Assembly: GCF_900113335.1 (NCBI RefSeq) | Contig: NZ_FOOX01000017.1 | Coordinates: 1-64,000 of the forward strand | From: Desulfotruncus arcticus DSM 17038 | Lineage (GTDB): Bacteria > Bacillota > Desulfotomaculia > Desulfotomaculales > Desulfallaceae | Direction: 5' to 3' | Length of the DNA stretch: 64,000 nucleotides | Shown: piece by piece, positions 50,631 through 60,011 of the stretch | How the letters are laid out: every line of letters begins with the position of its first letter | How positions within the stretch are numbered: position 1 is the stretch's first letter | Notes under the pieces: model-generated | Database searches by the model: none | Told to the model about the DNA's origin: nothing | The model's input: the letters and a program-made list of their open reading frames with translations, nothing else | Position numbers and translations under genes: made by a program

Positions 50631-53600
50631 TCAATCTTCGTAAAATGCTTTAAACTTTCTAATTTCAAATGTACAGTATAAGTCGTCTTCAAAGTATTCT
50701 TTAATTTCAACAGTGTAATCCCCTGCATAAAGATATGTCCCGATAAAGGAATATTCGTCGCTATAGTTATCGTTATACTCTATTAAGTTGCCATCTCCGT
50801 CCCACAAATATAGTTCCGTATCAACATACTCATCTTCATCTCCCGCAAAGAAAGACGTTTCAAATTCATAGTAACCTTCATCTTGTTCTGTTACCGTAAA
50901 GTCATAACGATAAGGTTGTTCATCCGGTGTTAATACAATATCCTCTGTATACATTTCTTCCATCTCAATCCGGGACGGCGCTTCCAAATTGAATTCAAGT
51001 TCTGCCGTCTGACGGGATAGAATGGTTACATCTTCTACTACTTCTTGTTGGTACTCTTCCTCATATTTATTATAGTAGGAAAGCACCACTTTGTATTCCC
51101 CCGGCTTAAGGTAATGGAAGGTATGGCCTCCGTCTTCCCCTGTGGTGCCATAGCCCACCAGATTCTCATCTCTGTCTAATAAGCTGAGAACCCCGTAACC
51201 AACGCCAATAACTGACTCTGATTGCTTAATATTCGTTGTTACTTTTAAAGAGCCGTAATCAACGGGCTGAATTTCTCTCAGCATAGCCTCCATATCAATG
51301 ACACCATATCCCAGTTCTTCTGTGAAACCGTTGCCCTGAGCGGTTTTTTCCAACTGATTTTTCACCTGAGCGGGGGTCAGTTCAGGGTATTCCGATAACA
51401 GCAATGCTGCCGCCCCTGCCACATAGGGGGAGGCCATGGAAGTGCCATCACTGAACTTATAAGCGTATTCGGAGCCGTAGAAGTAATTATAGTATGTTGA
51501 GTAAATCTTAATCCCCGGCGCCGCCACAGAAATCCAGGGTCCGGTGGTGGAGAAATCTGTCCGCGTATTCTTGGGTGTTGAGGCTGCCACAGCAATAACT
51601 CCGTTATATGCTGCGGGATAAGCGGACACCCTCTTAGAGTGGTTACCCGTAGAAGTTACAACCACCACTCCCTTTTCCAAAGCCTTATCAATGGCGTCTT
51701 TAGAGGCAAAATCGTAGCCTCTGCCACCGAGACTCATATTAATTACCACACGTTTGTCAGGGTTTTCTTCTACATATTTAGTTACATAGGAAACTGCTTC
51801 AATCCAATAAGAAGTATACATTACTCCATAACTATCCTGTACTCTTATCGGCATAATGGGACAATCCCATGCCACCCCGGCAATTTCCCCGCTCCTGCCG
51901 TTATCTCCGGCAATACCTGCCACGTGGGTACCATGGCCACCGAGATCTATATTTGGTGTACCTTCCCCTGTGGCGTCATAGGGGCTAACAAAGGACTTAT
52001 CAGCAAATTCAGGATGGTCTGTTTGCACACCGGTGTCAAGAATGGCAAGAATTACATCTGACGACCCGGTGTTTTTCTGCCAGGCTTCTTCTGCATAAAT
52101 ATTCTTCAAACCCCACAACTTATCCATTGCCACTTCCGGTCCCACAATAGTATTGACGGAGGCAGATACAGCCTGGGTCAACAGTTTTTGGCTGTCATCT
52201 GCTTTAACAGGCTCAGGCCTGTCAAGCAGGTAGTCGGGCTGGGCAATAACAACATTCGGGTCTTTAAGCAGTTGGCGGATAAAGCTTTTAACGTCTTGAC
52301 CCCGAGGTACTTTTACCATACTCCACCCGGTTTCATCCCACTCTTTTAGGCACTCACTGCCTAAAAGCTCAAGGGTTTTTGCCAAGCCCGCCGTATTATT
52401 GGTTTTCACCAGAATATGCCCGTCAGCAAACCGGCTGTTTTCAAAGTCCAGCAAATCAGTTTGAGATATATTGTCCCCTACTTCATTATCAATGGTTGTG
52501 GTAAACATATTTTCCCCGTTTATGGAACCTGTCAATCCATCTCCGGCATAAGAAACTGATTCTGAATATCCGTTATCGGTATCTTCATGTTCTACATAAT
52601 ATTCGCCATTAATGATGTCCCACGAATAAATGCCGCCAGGTTCCAGGTACAGGTCAAATGGCAATTCGTATTCCAATTTGTTTTTACCTTCAGATACTTC
52701 TTCAAATAAACTATCTTTCCATTTTAAGTAATCTGTTGCATCATATAGCTGAAATTCATACCATTGATCTGAATCTTCAATCTTGTATTTTGACTGGTAA
52801 TCCTCAAAACTGCCACCTATTGTTTGAACATACCATGAGAAAGTTGGTGAAAGCTCAACACCGGTTTCCCCGTTCCTGGGACTGTCAAGTATTATGTTAA
52901 AACCTGGCAAAGGAGCACCACAACGAATTAAGGCATCGTCGCTGTTATCCCCTCGACTGTTATAGGGCACAACTTTATAATACGTTAACTTTCCGATGGC
53001 CAGTTCGTAACTGGTATCAACATATTTATTCATAACCCAATCATCTGTTACCGTTTTTACCGTACCAATTTGTTTATACTTCACCCCGTCAAAACTACGG
53101 TACACCTTATAACCGTCAGCACCCGTTGCGGAATCCCAACTTAATTCATTAATGATGGTAACATCGTCCTCATTCCAGCTATCATTGTCCATCGTTTTAG
53201 TCTGATCCACCGGCATGGAATACAAGCCCCAATTCTTACCATAGGTCTCGCAGGTTAAATTTAACTCCTTAATTTGGCCGGGGGGACCTTGCTGCTCCGG
53301 GTTAACTTCATTTTGTACGGTTACCGGCAGAACATATAGAACCGAGTTTTCATTGTTATCGTAGGCCAGTATTTTTAAATATGTTGGCCCGTTTGGATAA
53401 GTGGTTGTGTCAATTGATACTTTTACTGAATTCTCACCCCACTCTCCTAAATCATAATCTTCCTTGGGGTGTCGCTGTTCTCCGCCCAGATAGACGTAAT
53501 AAACATAGATCCCTGTTTCAGATTGGAAGGACAAATCAAAATCAACAGTTCCCGAGAGTGTAGCACCGGGACTGATTCCTTCCAGTTGCATGTCTGGAGG

Positions 53601-55550
53601 TGTCTCTCCCCAGGAGGTGTTGAACAGATCTCTGACCGGGACTTCATAAATATAATCCAAGTTATTCCATCCATAAACATACTCAATAACGCTGCCGCCA
53701 CCGCCATATACCTGGCTGGAAACACTTTCCTCCCCATAAACGGAACCTGAGACGCTCTTCCAGTATACATCCTGAATTCTCGCCGCAGCTAATTCATTAA
53801 TTGAAACCAGGATATCACCCGGTGTTTGGAAAATATCAGCCGGGTAGGTTACAGTGGCCCCGGAAATTCCCGCGCCTCCACGATTATGTGTAACATAACC
53901 TTCAATTAATTTGCTCTTATCCTCATTCTCTATCTTAAAATATCCCTGGGAGTCTGTAATTACTTCCGGTTCCTTGGTAGTGAATCTCCATAACGGCCCG
54001 ACTGCCTGACCGCCCTTTTCATCCTTGGCTACTATCCTCCAGTAATAGGTGGTTAAACTGTCCAGCTGGCCGGGCAGGTAGGTGGTGCTATAATGTCCTG
54101 TTTCCTTTTTAACTGACTGGTTAAGGTTTTCCACCTGAGTTTGGTCGGTTCCGAAATAAATATCATAGGTTAATGCATCCCCGTCCGGATCGCTGCAGGA
54201 CCAGTTTAAGAACGGTAGTAATTTTACTTTTTCCGCTCCGTTAGCCGGTGCAGGTGTTTCGGGCTGCTTGGGGTCCTTATTGGATGGCTTATTTGAAGAA
54301 CCACCTCCGCCTCCCCCGCCACCGGAAGGCGTACTGGGAGGTTCTGTTTTATTTTGGATGTTACCTGCGCCTTTTACTTCTGCTTTTGAATGCAATATCA
54401 AATCTTTAACGTCAGTACCCTGGTTTATATTCAACTTGGTGCCGGAAACATTTTTAGCCACTGTCAAGGTAGCAATGCTGGTATCGCCCTGGGTGCTGAC
54501 AACCATATTGTTTGCTTCAACTAGTACGCTATTAAATTCACCATTAAGTATTACTTCATTTCCTCCAGCTTCTTCTGCAACAACTATATCTACGGCTTTT
54601 CCGTCCCGGCCTTTAACCCCTTTGGCCACAACGCGTACTTTTCCATCTACATTTTGAATGATGATGTTTTTGTACTGACCCCCGTTAATTACAATGCTGT
54701 CCGGGCCACCGCCTCTTACGTAGGTGTTCCCTTCCACAATTACATTGTTTAAGGTAACCGTACCCTGGCCAACTTCTTCGGCGATTATTAAATCACCGTG
54801 GATTTTTTGGTTCTGTACTGTTACCCCGTCAGCTTTAATAATTACATCTGTTTTGACATCTTCTATAGTTTTTTCAGGTCCATAAGTGCCGGCTTTATCA
54901 AATATCAGCTGGTTGTCTTTTGTTTCTGAGGTATCAGTAATTGAAGCAGTCTTATCCAATGCTGTTATAGCTTCTGCACGAGTTACACTATTTTGAGGTT
55001 TAAAGAAACCGTCAGGATAACCATTCATATAAGCCGCTTTGGCTACTGCACCAATGGAGCCTTTGCACCAATCGGGGATATCGGTTGCATCGGCAAAAAC
55101 AGAGCTACCGGCCGGGTTATTCTCTAATATCTTAATTCTAGCAATAATGGCTGCCGCTTCCTGGCGGGTTACAGGCGCATCAGGCTTGATGGTTCCATCG
55201 GGATAGCCGGCAATGTATCCCGCCGCTTTAGCTTTTGCCACAACCCCTTCATACCAAGCGCCTTTGGGTACATCTATGTAGTTTATAGCTGTGCTTGCCT
55301 GATAACCAAAGGCATTGTTTACCAGGGCCATAAATTCCGCCCGTGAGACAGGTTCATCCGGCTTGAATGTACCATCCGAATAGCCACTGGCTAAACCTTG
55401 ATCAATCCATTTAGAAATAACATTTTTAGCCCAATGTGTATCAGTATCCGAGGGTGTTGCCGGATAGGCTGTAAAAGGCATTAACGCTATGAAAAGTGCC
55501 ATGCAAAACGCCATCAATAGAATACTAAGACCTTTCTTTTGGTAAATCAT
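50631..55550 (-). CDS. Giant SLH-anchored subtilase with beta-helix and Ig-like regions
   Basis: A 1639-residue exported protein. After a signal peptide (ends near ATP) come three SLH repeats (about 30-200; e.g. WIDQGLASGYSDGTFKPDEP) that bind secondary cell-wall polymer. A right-handed beta-helix-like region follows (about 230-400), then a Gly-rich linker, FN3/Ig-like domains (about 430-900), a prodomain-like stretch (about 1090-1165, HILVKTNN...PNVVIAQPDYL) and an S8 catalytic domain with Asp in ILDTGVQTDH, His in GGHGTHVAG and Ser in GTSMASPYVAG. The C-terminal 200 residues have a carboxypeptidase-regulatory-type and a PPC-like domain. AAGGAGGAG precedes the ATG. Promoter D lies upstream. 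A role in peptide release is possible, but general surface proteolysis is as likely. Confidence 0.88.
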   Translation of the reverse strand: MIYQKKGLSILLMAFCMALFIALMPFTAYPATPSDTDTHWAKNVISKWIDQGLASGYSDGTFKPDEPVSRAEFMALVNNAFGYQASTAINYIDVPKGAWYEGVVAKAKAAGYIAGYPDGTIKPDAPVTRQEAAAIIARIKILENNPAGSSVFADATDIPDWCKGSIGAVAKAAYMNGYPDGFFKPQNSVTRAEAITALDKTASITDTSETKDNQLIFDKAGTYGPEKTIEDVKTDVIIKADGVTVQNQKIHGDLIIAEEVGQGTVTLNNVIVEGNTYVRGGGPDSIVINGGQYKNIIIQNVDGKVRVVAKGVKGRDGKAVDIVVAEEAGGNEVILNGEFNSVLVEANNMVVSTQGDTSIATLTVAKNVSGTKLNINQGTDVKDLILHSKAEVKGAGNIQNKTEPPSTPSGGGGGGGGSSNKPSNKDPKQPETPAPANGAEKVKLLPFLNWSCSDPDGDALTYDIYFGTDQTQVENLNQSVKKETGHYSTTYLPGQLDSLTTYYWRIVAKDEKGGQAVGPLWRFTTKEPEVITDSQGYFKIENEDKSKLIEGYVTHNRGGAGISGATVTYPADIFQTPGDILVSINELAAARIQDVYWKSVSGSVYGEESVSSQVYGGGGSVIEYVYGWNNLDYIYEVPVRDLFNTSWGETPPDMQLEGISPGATLSGTVDFDLSFQSETGIYVYYVYLGGEQRHPKEDYDLGEWGENSVKVSIDTTTYPNGPTYLKILAYDNNENSVLYVLPVTVQNEVNPEQQGPPGQIKELNLTCETYGKNWGLYSMPVDQTKTMDNDSWNEDDVTIINELSWDSATGADGYKVYRSFDGVKYKQIGTVKTVTDDWVMNKYVDTSYELAIGKLTYYKVVPYNSRGDNSDDALIRCGAPLPGFNIILDSPRNGETGVELSPTFSWYVQTIGGSFEDYQSKYKIEDSDQWYEFQLYDATDYLKWKDSLFEEVSEGKNKLEYELPFDLYLEPGGIYSWDIINGEYYVEHEDTDNGYSESVSYAGDGLTGSINGENMFTTTIDNEVGDNISQTDLLDFENSRFADGHILVKTNNTAGLAKTLELLGSECLKEWDETGWSMVKVPRGQDVKSFIRQLLKDPNVVIAQPDYLLDRPEPVKADDSQKLLTQAVSASVNTIVGPEVAMDKLWGLKNIYAEEAWQKNTGSSDVILAILDTGVQTDHPEFADKSFVSPYDATGEGTPNIDLGGHGTHVAGIAGDNGRSGEIAGVAWDCPIMPIRVQDSYGVMYTSYWIEAVSYVTKYVEENPDKRVVINMSLGGRGYDFASKDAIDKALEKGVVVVTSTGNHSKRVSAYPAAYNGVIAVAASTPKNTRTDFSTTGPWISVAAPGIKIYSTYYNYFYGSEYAYKFSDGTSMASPYVAGAAALLLSEYPELTPAQVKNQLEKTAQGNGFTEELGYGVIDMEAMLREIQPVDYGSLKVTTNIKQSESVIGVGYGVLSLLDRDENLVGYGTTGEDGGHTFHYLKPGEYKVVLSYYNKYEEEYQQEVVEDVTILSRQTAELEFNLEAPSRIEMEEMYTEDIVLTPDEQPYRYDFTVTEQDEGYYEFETSFFAGDEDEYVDTELYLWDGDGNLIEYNDNYSDEYSFIGTYLYAGDYTVEIKEYFEDDLYCTFEIRKFKAFYED

Positions 55551-55621
55551 TCTTCTCCTCCTTAAACTGATTTTAATAGGGTCTTTATTCCAGCATTTGG
55601 CTATAAGAGATTGATGTAATA

Positions 55622-55696
55622 ATTGTACTTGTACTTGATAAAATCTTTATAAACCAAAATAAACTTAACTTAACATTTGAATAAACTTAAACTAAA
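55622..55696 (-). promoter_or_regulatory. TTTA-repeat promoter D (SLH-subtilase)
   Basis: Minus strand. TTTA at 55693-55696, 55682-55685, then a degenerate unit at 55671, then 55660-55663, 55650-55653, 55639-55642 (steps 10-11). The last TTTA starts 15 bases before TACAAT (55622-55627). A 23-base stretch at 55656-55678 is identical to site E (62015-62037). Confidence 0.7.
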
Positions 55697-55833
55697 TTTT
55701 TTTATTAAATAATCAGTGAACAAACTGGAATTTGGTCTATTATCCTTTTTTAGAAGAGGTTTTTTATGGCCGAGGAGAAACAATCCAATGCTGTGGATAT
55801 ATAAGGAACTTCACGAATAAATCGCATAATAAA

Positions 55834-55866
55834 AAGGCCAGCCGGAATTTTGTTCCGGTCTGACCT
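55834..55866 (-). terminator. Terminator of the SLH-FecR gene
   Basis: On the minus strand GGTCAGACCGGAA pairs (one bulge) with TTCCGGCTGGCC and is followed by TTTTTATTAT. It is 5 bases beyond the stop. Confidence 0.75.
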
Positions 55867-55870
55867 GGAA

Positions 55871-58800
55871 TTAACCAATTTCAAGCAATACTTCAACATT
55901 TGACGGAGAAGCTCTACACAATGTTTTCATTCCGTTTTGGTCTACTGCTACCACTGCGACATATAGGTTAGCTCCTGCCGCCCACTCAAATGTTGCTGTT
56001 TGTGTTCCAGGCGCAATGTTATTTTGTCCTGGTACAACATCTGTTTCTGCCGGTTCACTGCCTTCCTTAGCCACGATTTCATAGTGGTCCACTGTGTTTG
56101 TGGCTGAATCCGTCCAGGTAATGGTTACATTGTTTTTTCCATCATCTTTAAAATTATCAGTTGTTGTAGGCGGGTCTACGGTGAACTCTTCAGGCGGCTC
56201 AGGCGGGCCATACACTGAAAATGTCACTGATTCCCAAGTACTAGCTTTTTCACCTGCGTACGCATCTATATTAAAATCGTAATCACCTACAGAGGGCAGG
56301 GTTTTGTTCAACAGAGTGATAACTATGGTATCGTTGGTTCCCAGTGGAGTGCTTGGTTCGATTTCAACAGTACCGTATTCGTCTACAGTAGCCTGGCTTT
56401 CTTCATTCTGGATTTCCTTTTCAGGCCCCCCTGCTATACTAATTTTGTCACTGCCGACGGCCTTTATTTCATTAGGATTGTCGAAATAGATGAAATCCAC
56501 GGCATCACCGGTAGTGTAGGTTACAGTAATCGTGGCTGTTGAGCCTGCTGCTCCGGAATTCGGTGAGATAGTCAGGCTACCCGGTAGGGTCCGGCTTTCC
56601 AGCAAGAATCTATCCGGATACAGAGGTTCGCCCTCAACTTGAACATATACCGAGCCCCTCTCAACGTCGGCAGTTGCTGCTATAACGTTATCCCCAAATA
56701 CCATGTATTCTACCCCCGTATCCAGGGAATAGCCATCTAATAGAGTAAGGGTGATAACAGCATTACTATCTCCGTCTGTATCCCCTGTTTGTATATCGGT
56801 AATGGTTAATCCCTGCGGAATATTTCCATCCGAATCGGCAAAAGTCCATTTGTTTATATCAGGATCCAATTGAATATAGGACATAGAAATTGTAATTGTC
56901 TTGTCTGCTCCAGAGGCTGTCACACTGTTCAGTAATCCGAAACTGACAATCCCGTCCTGAGGAGTGCTGCAATTTCCAGCTAAGGCTGATTCTACACCGT
57001 CAGGTGTATATACACGGCCATAATACACAGAAGACAGATAAAATGGGTACTCAATAGCCGGTTCGCCGTCAATTTGAATGTCAAAGGCCCCCTGGGTGAC
57101 ATCCGCTGTTTTATCTAAAGAAACATCCAGCTCGTAATCACCGGCCATAAGGGTAGTTCCAGCCGGTATGGTTACAACAAGAACAGCATCTTTCGTTGCA
57201 TCATCAGTGCCGGGTGTTTTACTAAAGCCTACATCATCAATGGAAGTACATTGGTTGCCATCCCATCTATACAGATCGTTATCCCAACTACCTAATGACA
57301 GATGGCTGAAGGAAACTGTAATATTCCTGTCTACCCCGTCGGCGACGAGGTCGGTTCCTAACGTGAAATGCAGTTCGAATATTCCTCCCGTGCTATTGCG
57401 AGTGAGAGGTACACCTTCACCGTTATCGTTTTTAAATTCCCATAGGTTAGCGGAAGTGATTAAGCCCTGCGGAGCAGTATTAACCACAGTCACTGTCATT
57501 GTGGGATCCACACCGGCATTGAAGTCAAAGGTCAGTTCTAAGTTCCCCACGTTCTGAGCTGCCAAACACTCTTTCTTGATAGTTACTATATTCCCGGCTA
57601 TTGTGTAGTCGGTGCCAGCTGCCAAAGTGTTTACACCATTTTTAATAGCAGACAGAGTATTGCCATTTAAGGTCATGGTTACTACTAAATCTGCCTGGTA
57701 AGCTTCATTCTTGTCAAAGTTCGCTGATATCGGTGCAATTGAAGCATTAAGTGGTATTACTGTCACCGTAAATTGTCTTGTGCCGCTAGTGTATCCAGCC
57801 TTGCTGGCGGTTACGGTTATAGTGGTGGTTCCAGGTTCATGGCCGGTAATGGTTAAGCTATCCCCACTTACAGCTACAGTTGCCACATTTTCATTGCTGG
57901 ATGCTGCACTCTTGGTTGTACCAGACGGTGTACTTGTTACGCTGATAATCCGACTGCCTCCGGCACTCAGGCTAATATCAGTAATAGGGCTTATAACTAC
58001 TGACCCCGTATTACCGCCGCCTCCACCACCTCCGCTACCTCCGCCACCAGTAGAAGTTCCCGTTTGAAGTTCCTTCGGTAGCGGCGGTATACCCTGGGAC
58101 ACCTGGCCGAGTGCCTGGTTAATTAATGATTGCATTATTTGACCACTAGCTGGTTGCTGCAAAGGTGATAGTGCCGGTTCCTGTTTAGACTCGATATCTT
58201 TTGCCCTCTGCTGTGCCCAGTTTGATACCTGTCCCCATGCCCGCATAGCCTGGTTATTCATAGGCGTCGGAGGAGCAGGCGGGGCCTGGGATGACTGTGT
58301 TGATGTTTGCTGGCCCTGTAACAATGAAACTGTCCGACCACCGGAAGTTACTTCAGCTTCACCGGTTAGCAGGCTTGTTCTGGAACTACCGTTGCTGGTC
58401 ACATTGTTCTCCCAGAAGGTTCCCCGGATGGATGCCACACCCCAGGGCATGTCTACCTTTACCTTAACTTTTTTATTCTGAGCCGTTTGCCACCACTGTG
58501 CATTTTGCCCAACCTGGGCAGGCTTTGTATTGGCAAATAAACCTGATATTGTACTGTTATTAAGCGAAGCAACCCTGGTTGGCTTTATTACACCAACGTT
58601 ATTGTTCTTATCAGCACCGGCACTTGCCTGCTGTGGTGTTGCCAGAGCGCCGAATATTTGTCCCTGCTTTAAGTATACTTCCAACCAATCCACTGCTGTA
58701 CCGGCTTTGCCACCAGCGGCTATATAAGAACGTCCTCTGGCATCCTTTAAGGTCAGTTCGGTATTTTCCTTTATCAGAATGCCGGTTCCGTCAGGAAAAA

Positions 58801-59602
58801 TAAGTTCAGCAGAGCTACCCTGGGATGTGTTTATTTTATCCTCAAAATTAATTGATGCCGTTTCTTTTACTTGTTCCGGTTTATTATTTAATGCTCTAAT
58901 CAGGCTAACCTCGCCACCGGTAACATTTAAGGTGCATGGTAATTCCGTTTTGTACAGTATTTCATCCCTGGTTAACAGGACTGCCAGCGCCCTTGACATG
59001 TCTCCACGTGTTAACGGTGCATCGGGAAGGAAATGCTTTTTATCACCAGACAAGACTATCATTTCAGAGGCCAGACCAATGGCAACCGATTGCGCAGCCC
59101 AGTGGCCGGGCATTAAATCTTCCAGTGCTGGAAGCCCAATGCCGGAAACTGACTGTTTGGAAACGCGTAGGATCAGTGCTATACCCTCTGCCCTGTTTAA
59201 TACTTCGTTAGGACGAAAAGTCCCGTCGGGATACCCACGCACTAAACCCGACGAAACTGCTGTCTTGATACTGCCTGCTGCCCAATGATCGGCGGGAACA
59301 TCTATAAAGGAAGTTGCTGAAGATTGTGGTTTTAGCCCAGCAACACGGACAAGCAGTGCAACCGCCTCTGCGCGGGTTAGCCCGGAACTGGGCTTGAAAG
59401 TTCCGTCTGTAAAACCATTAATCATTCCCCTGTTGGCTAAGTAATTAATAAACAATGAGTTAGCATTGGTGTCCGGTACATCGGAAAAGACTTGATTGTC
59501 TATGGACTTAGCCATTGCCACAGGTATTAAGGAAAATAATAGTATGGTTATCACCAAAGGCGTTATATATCTATGAAAAACATTAATATTAAAACAAGAC
59601 AC
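55871..59602 (-). CDS. SLH-anchored surface protein with FecR domain and Ig-like repeats
   Basis: A 1243-residue exported protein. The signal peptide ends in VAMAKS. Three SLH repeats follow (about 40-215; e.g. GMINGFTDGTFKPSSGLTRAEA, cut to GFTDGTFKPSSGLTRAEA). Residues ~255-430 are a FecR-type domain (AELIFPDGTGILIKENTEL, VASIRGTFWENNVTSNG and LLTGEAEVTSGGRTV). After a Gly-rich linker come Ig-like/BIG2 (ISVTSTPSG), an X2-like module (NANFDKNE region, TMTLNGNTL), and FN3-like domains to the end. FecR domains in such proteins can be signalling partners of CHASE2-cyclases encoded nearby, as here. It starts with GTG 59602, 5 bases after AGGTGGGG, and is third in the cyclase operon. Confidence 0.85.
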   Translation of the reverse strand: MSCFNINVFHRYITPLVITILLFSLIPVAMAKSIDNQVFSDVPDTNANSLFINYLANRGMINGFTDGTFKPSSGLTRAEAVALLVRVAGLKPQSSATSFIDVPADHWAAGSIKTAVSSGLVRGYPDGTFRPNEVLNRAEGIALILRVSKQSVSGIGLPALEDLMPGHWAAQSVAIGLASEMIVLSGDKKHFLPDAPLTRGDMSRALAVLLTRDEILYKTELPCTLNVTGGEVSLIRALNNKPEQVKETASINFEDKINTSQGSSAELIFPDGTGILIKENTELTLKDARGRSYIAAGGKAGTAVDWLEVYLKQGQIFGALATPQQASAGADKNNNVGVIKPTRVASLNNSTISGLFANTKPAQVGQNAQWWQTAQNKKVKVKVDMPWGVASIRGTFWENNVTSNGSSRTSLLTGEAEVTSGGRTVSLLQGQQTSTQSSQAPPAPPTPMNNQAMRAWGQVSNWAQQRAKDIESKQEPALSPLQQPASGQIMQSLINQALGQVSQGIPPLPKELQTGTSTGGGGSGGGGGGGNTGSVVISPITDISLSAGGSRIISVTSTPSGTTKSAASSNENVATVAVSGDSLTITGHEPGTTTITVTASKAGYTSGTRQFTVTVIPLNASIAPISANFDKNEAYQADLVVTMTLNGNTLSAIKNGVNTLAAGTDYTIAGNIVTIKKECLAAQNVGNLELTFDFNAGVDPTMTVTVVNTAPQGLITSANLWEFKNDNGEGVPLTRNSTGGIFELHFTLGTDLVADGVDRNITVSFSHLSLGSWDNDLYRWDGNQCTSIDDVGFSKTPGTDDATKDAVLVVTIPAGTTLMAGDYELDVSLDKTADVTQGAFDIQIDGEPAIEYPFYLSSVYYGRVYTPDGVESALAGNCSTPQDGIVSFGLLNSVTASGADKTITISMSYIQLDPDINKWTFADSDGNIPQGLTITDIQTGDTDGDSNAVITLTLLDGYSLDTGVEYMVFGDNVIAATADVERGSVYVQVEGEPLYPDRFLLESRTLPGSLTISPNSGAAGSTATITVTYTTGDAVDFIYFDNPNEIKAVGSDKISIAGGPEKEIQNEESQATVDEYGTVEIEPSTPLGTNDTIVITLLNKTLPSVGDYDFNIDAYAGEKASTWESVTFSVYGPPEPPEEFTVDPPTTTDNFKDDGKNNVTITWTDSATNTVDHYEIVAKEGSEPAETDVVPGQNNIAPGTQTATFEWAAGANLYVAVVAVDQNGMKTLCRASPSNVEVLLEIG

Positions 59603-59638
59603 AACAACCCCACCTTTTATAATTATCCTCTTTCGATT

Positions 59639-59974
59639 CTAAATAGCCAGGACCAGTACCAACACCAGCACATGAAAAACTTGATCAACCATTAGTTGTA
59701 ACCAAAAAACATCCGGGGAACGCGTTATGTGTGTTGTCCACCACTTAACCAGGTTGCGCTTATCCAAAATTAGGTGAGAGAAAAATATGACAGCAATACC
59801 CACTATAGTTATGCCGCCGGCAGGCAGGGAGCAGACAAAAACAACTCCGGTATAAACCATGCTATGTAGCAGTAGGGGTAGCCAATTACTACTTTTATTC
59901 TCTGCCATCCAGCGGGTTTGAAATAAATAGTCCCCCACTAAATGACCAATTAGCAACCATTCAAATAAATTCAT
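59639..59974 (-). CDS. DUF3307 membrane protein
   Basis: A 111-residue membrane protein with three or four hydrophobic segments. It begins MNLFEWLLIGHLVGDYLFQT and includes SHLILDKRNLVKWW and QLMVDQVFHVLVLVL, a pattern of the DUF3307 family, in which the conserved H and D residues lie near the membrane. The function is unknown. It lies between the cyclase and SLH-FecR genes with 36-37-base gaps on each side, so it belongs to that operon. Confidence 0.8.
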   Translation of the reverse strand: MNLFEWLLIGHLVGDYLFQTRWMAENKSSNWLPLLLHSMVYTGVVFVCSLPAGGITIVGIAVIFFSHLILDKRNLVKWWTTHITRSPDVFWLQLMVDQVFHVLVLVLVLAI

Positions 59975-60011
59975 TGGAAATCATCCTTTTCCATTTTGAA
60001 AATAAAAATTC

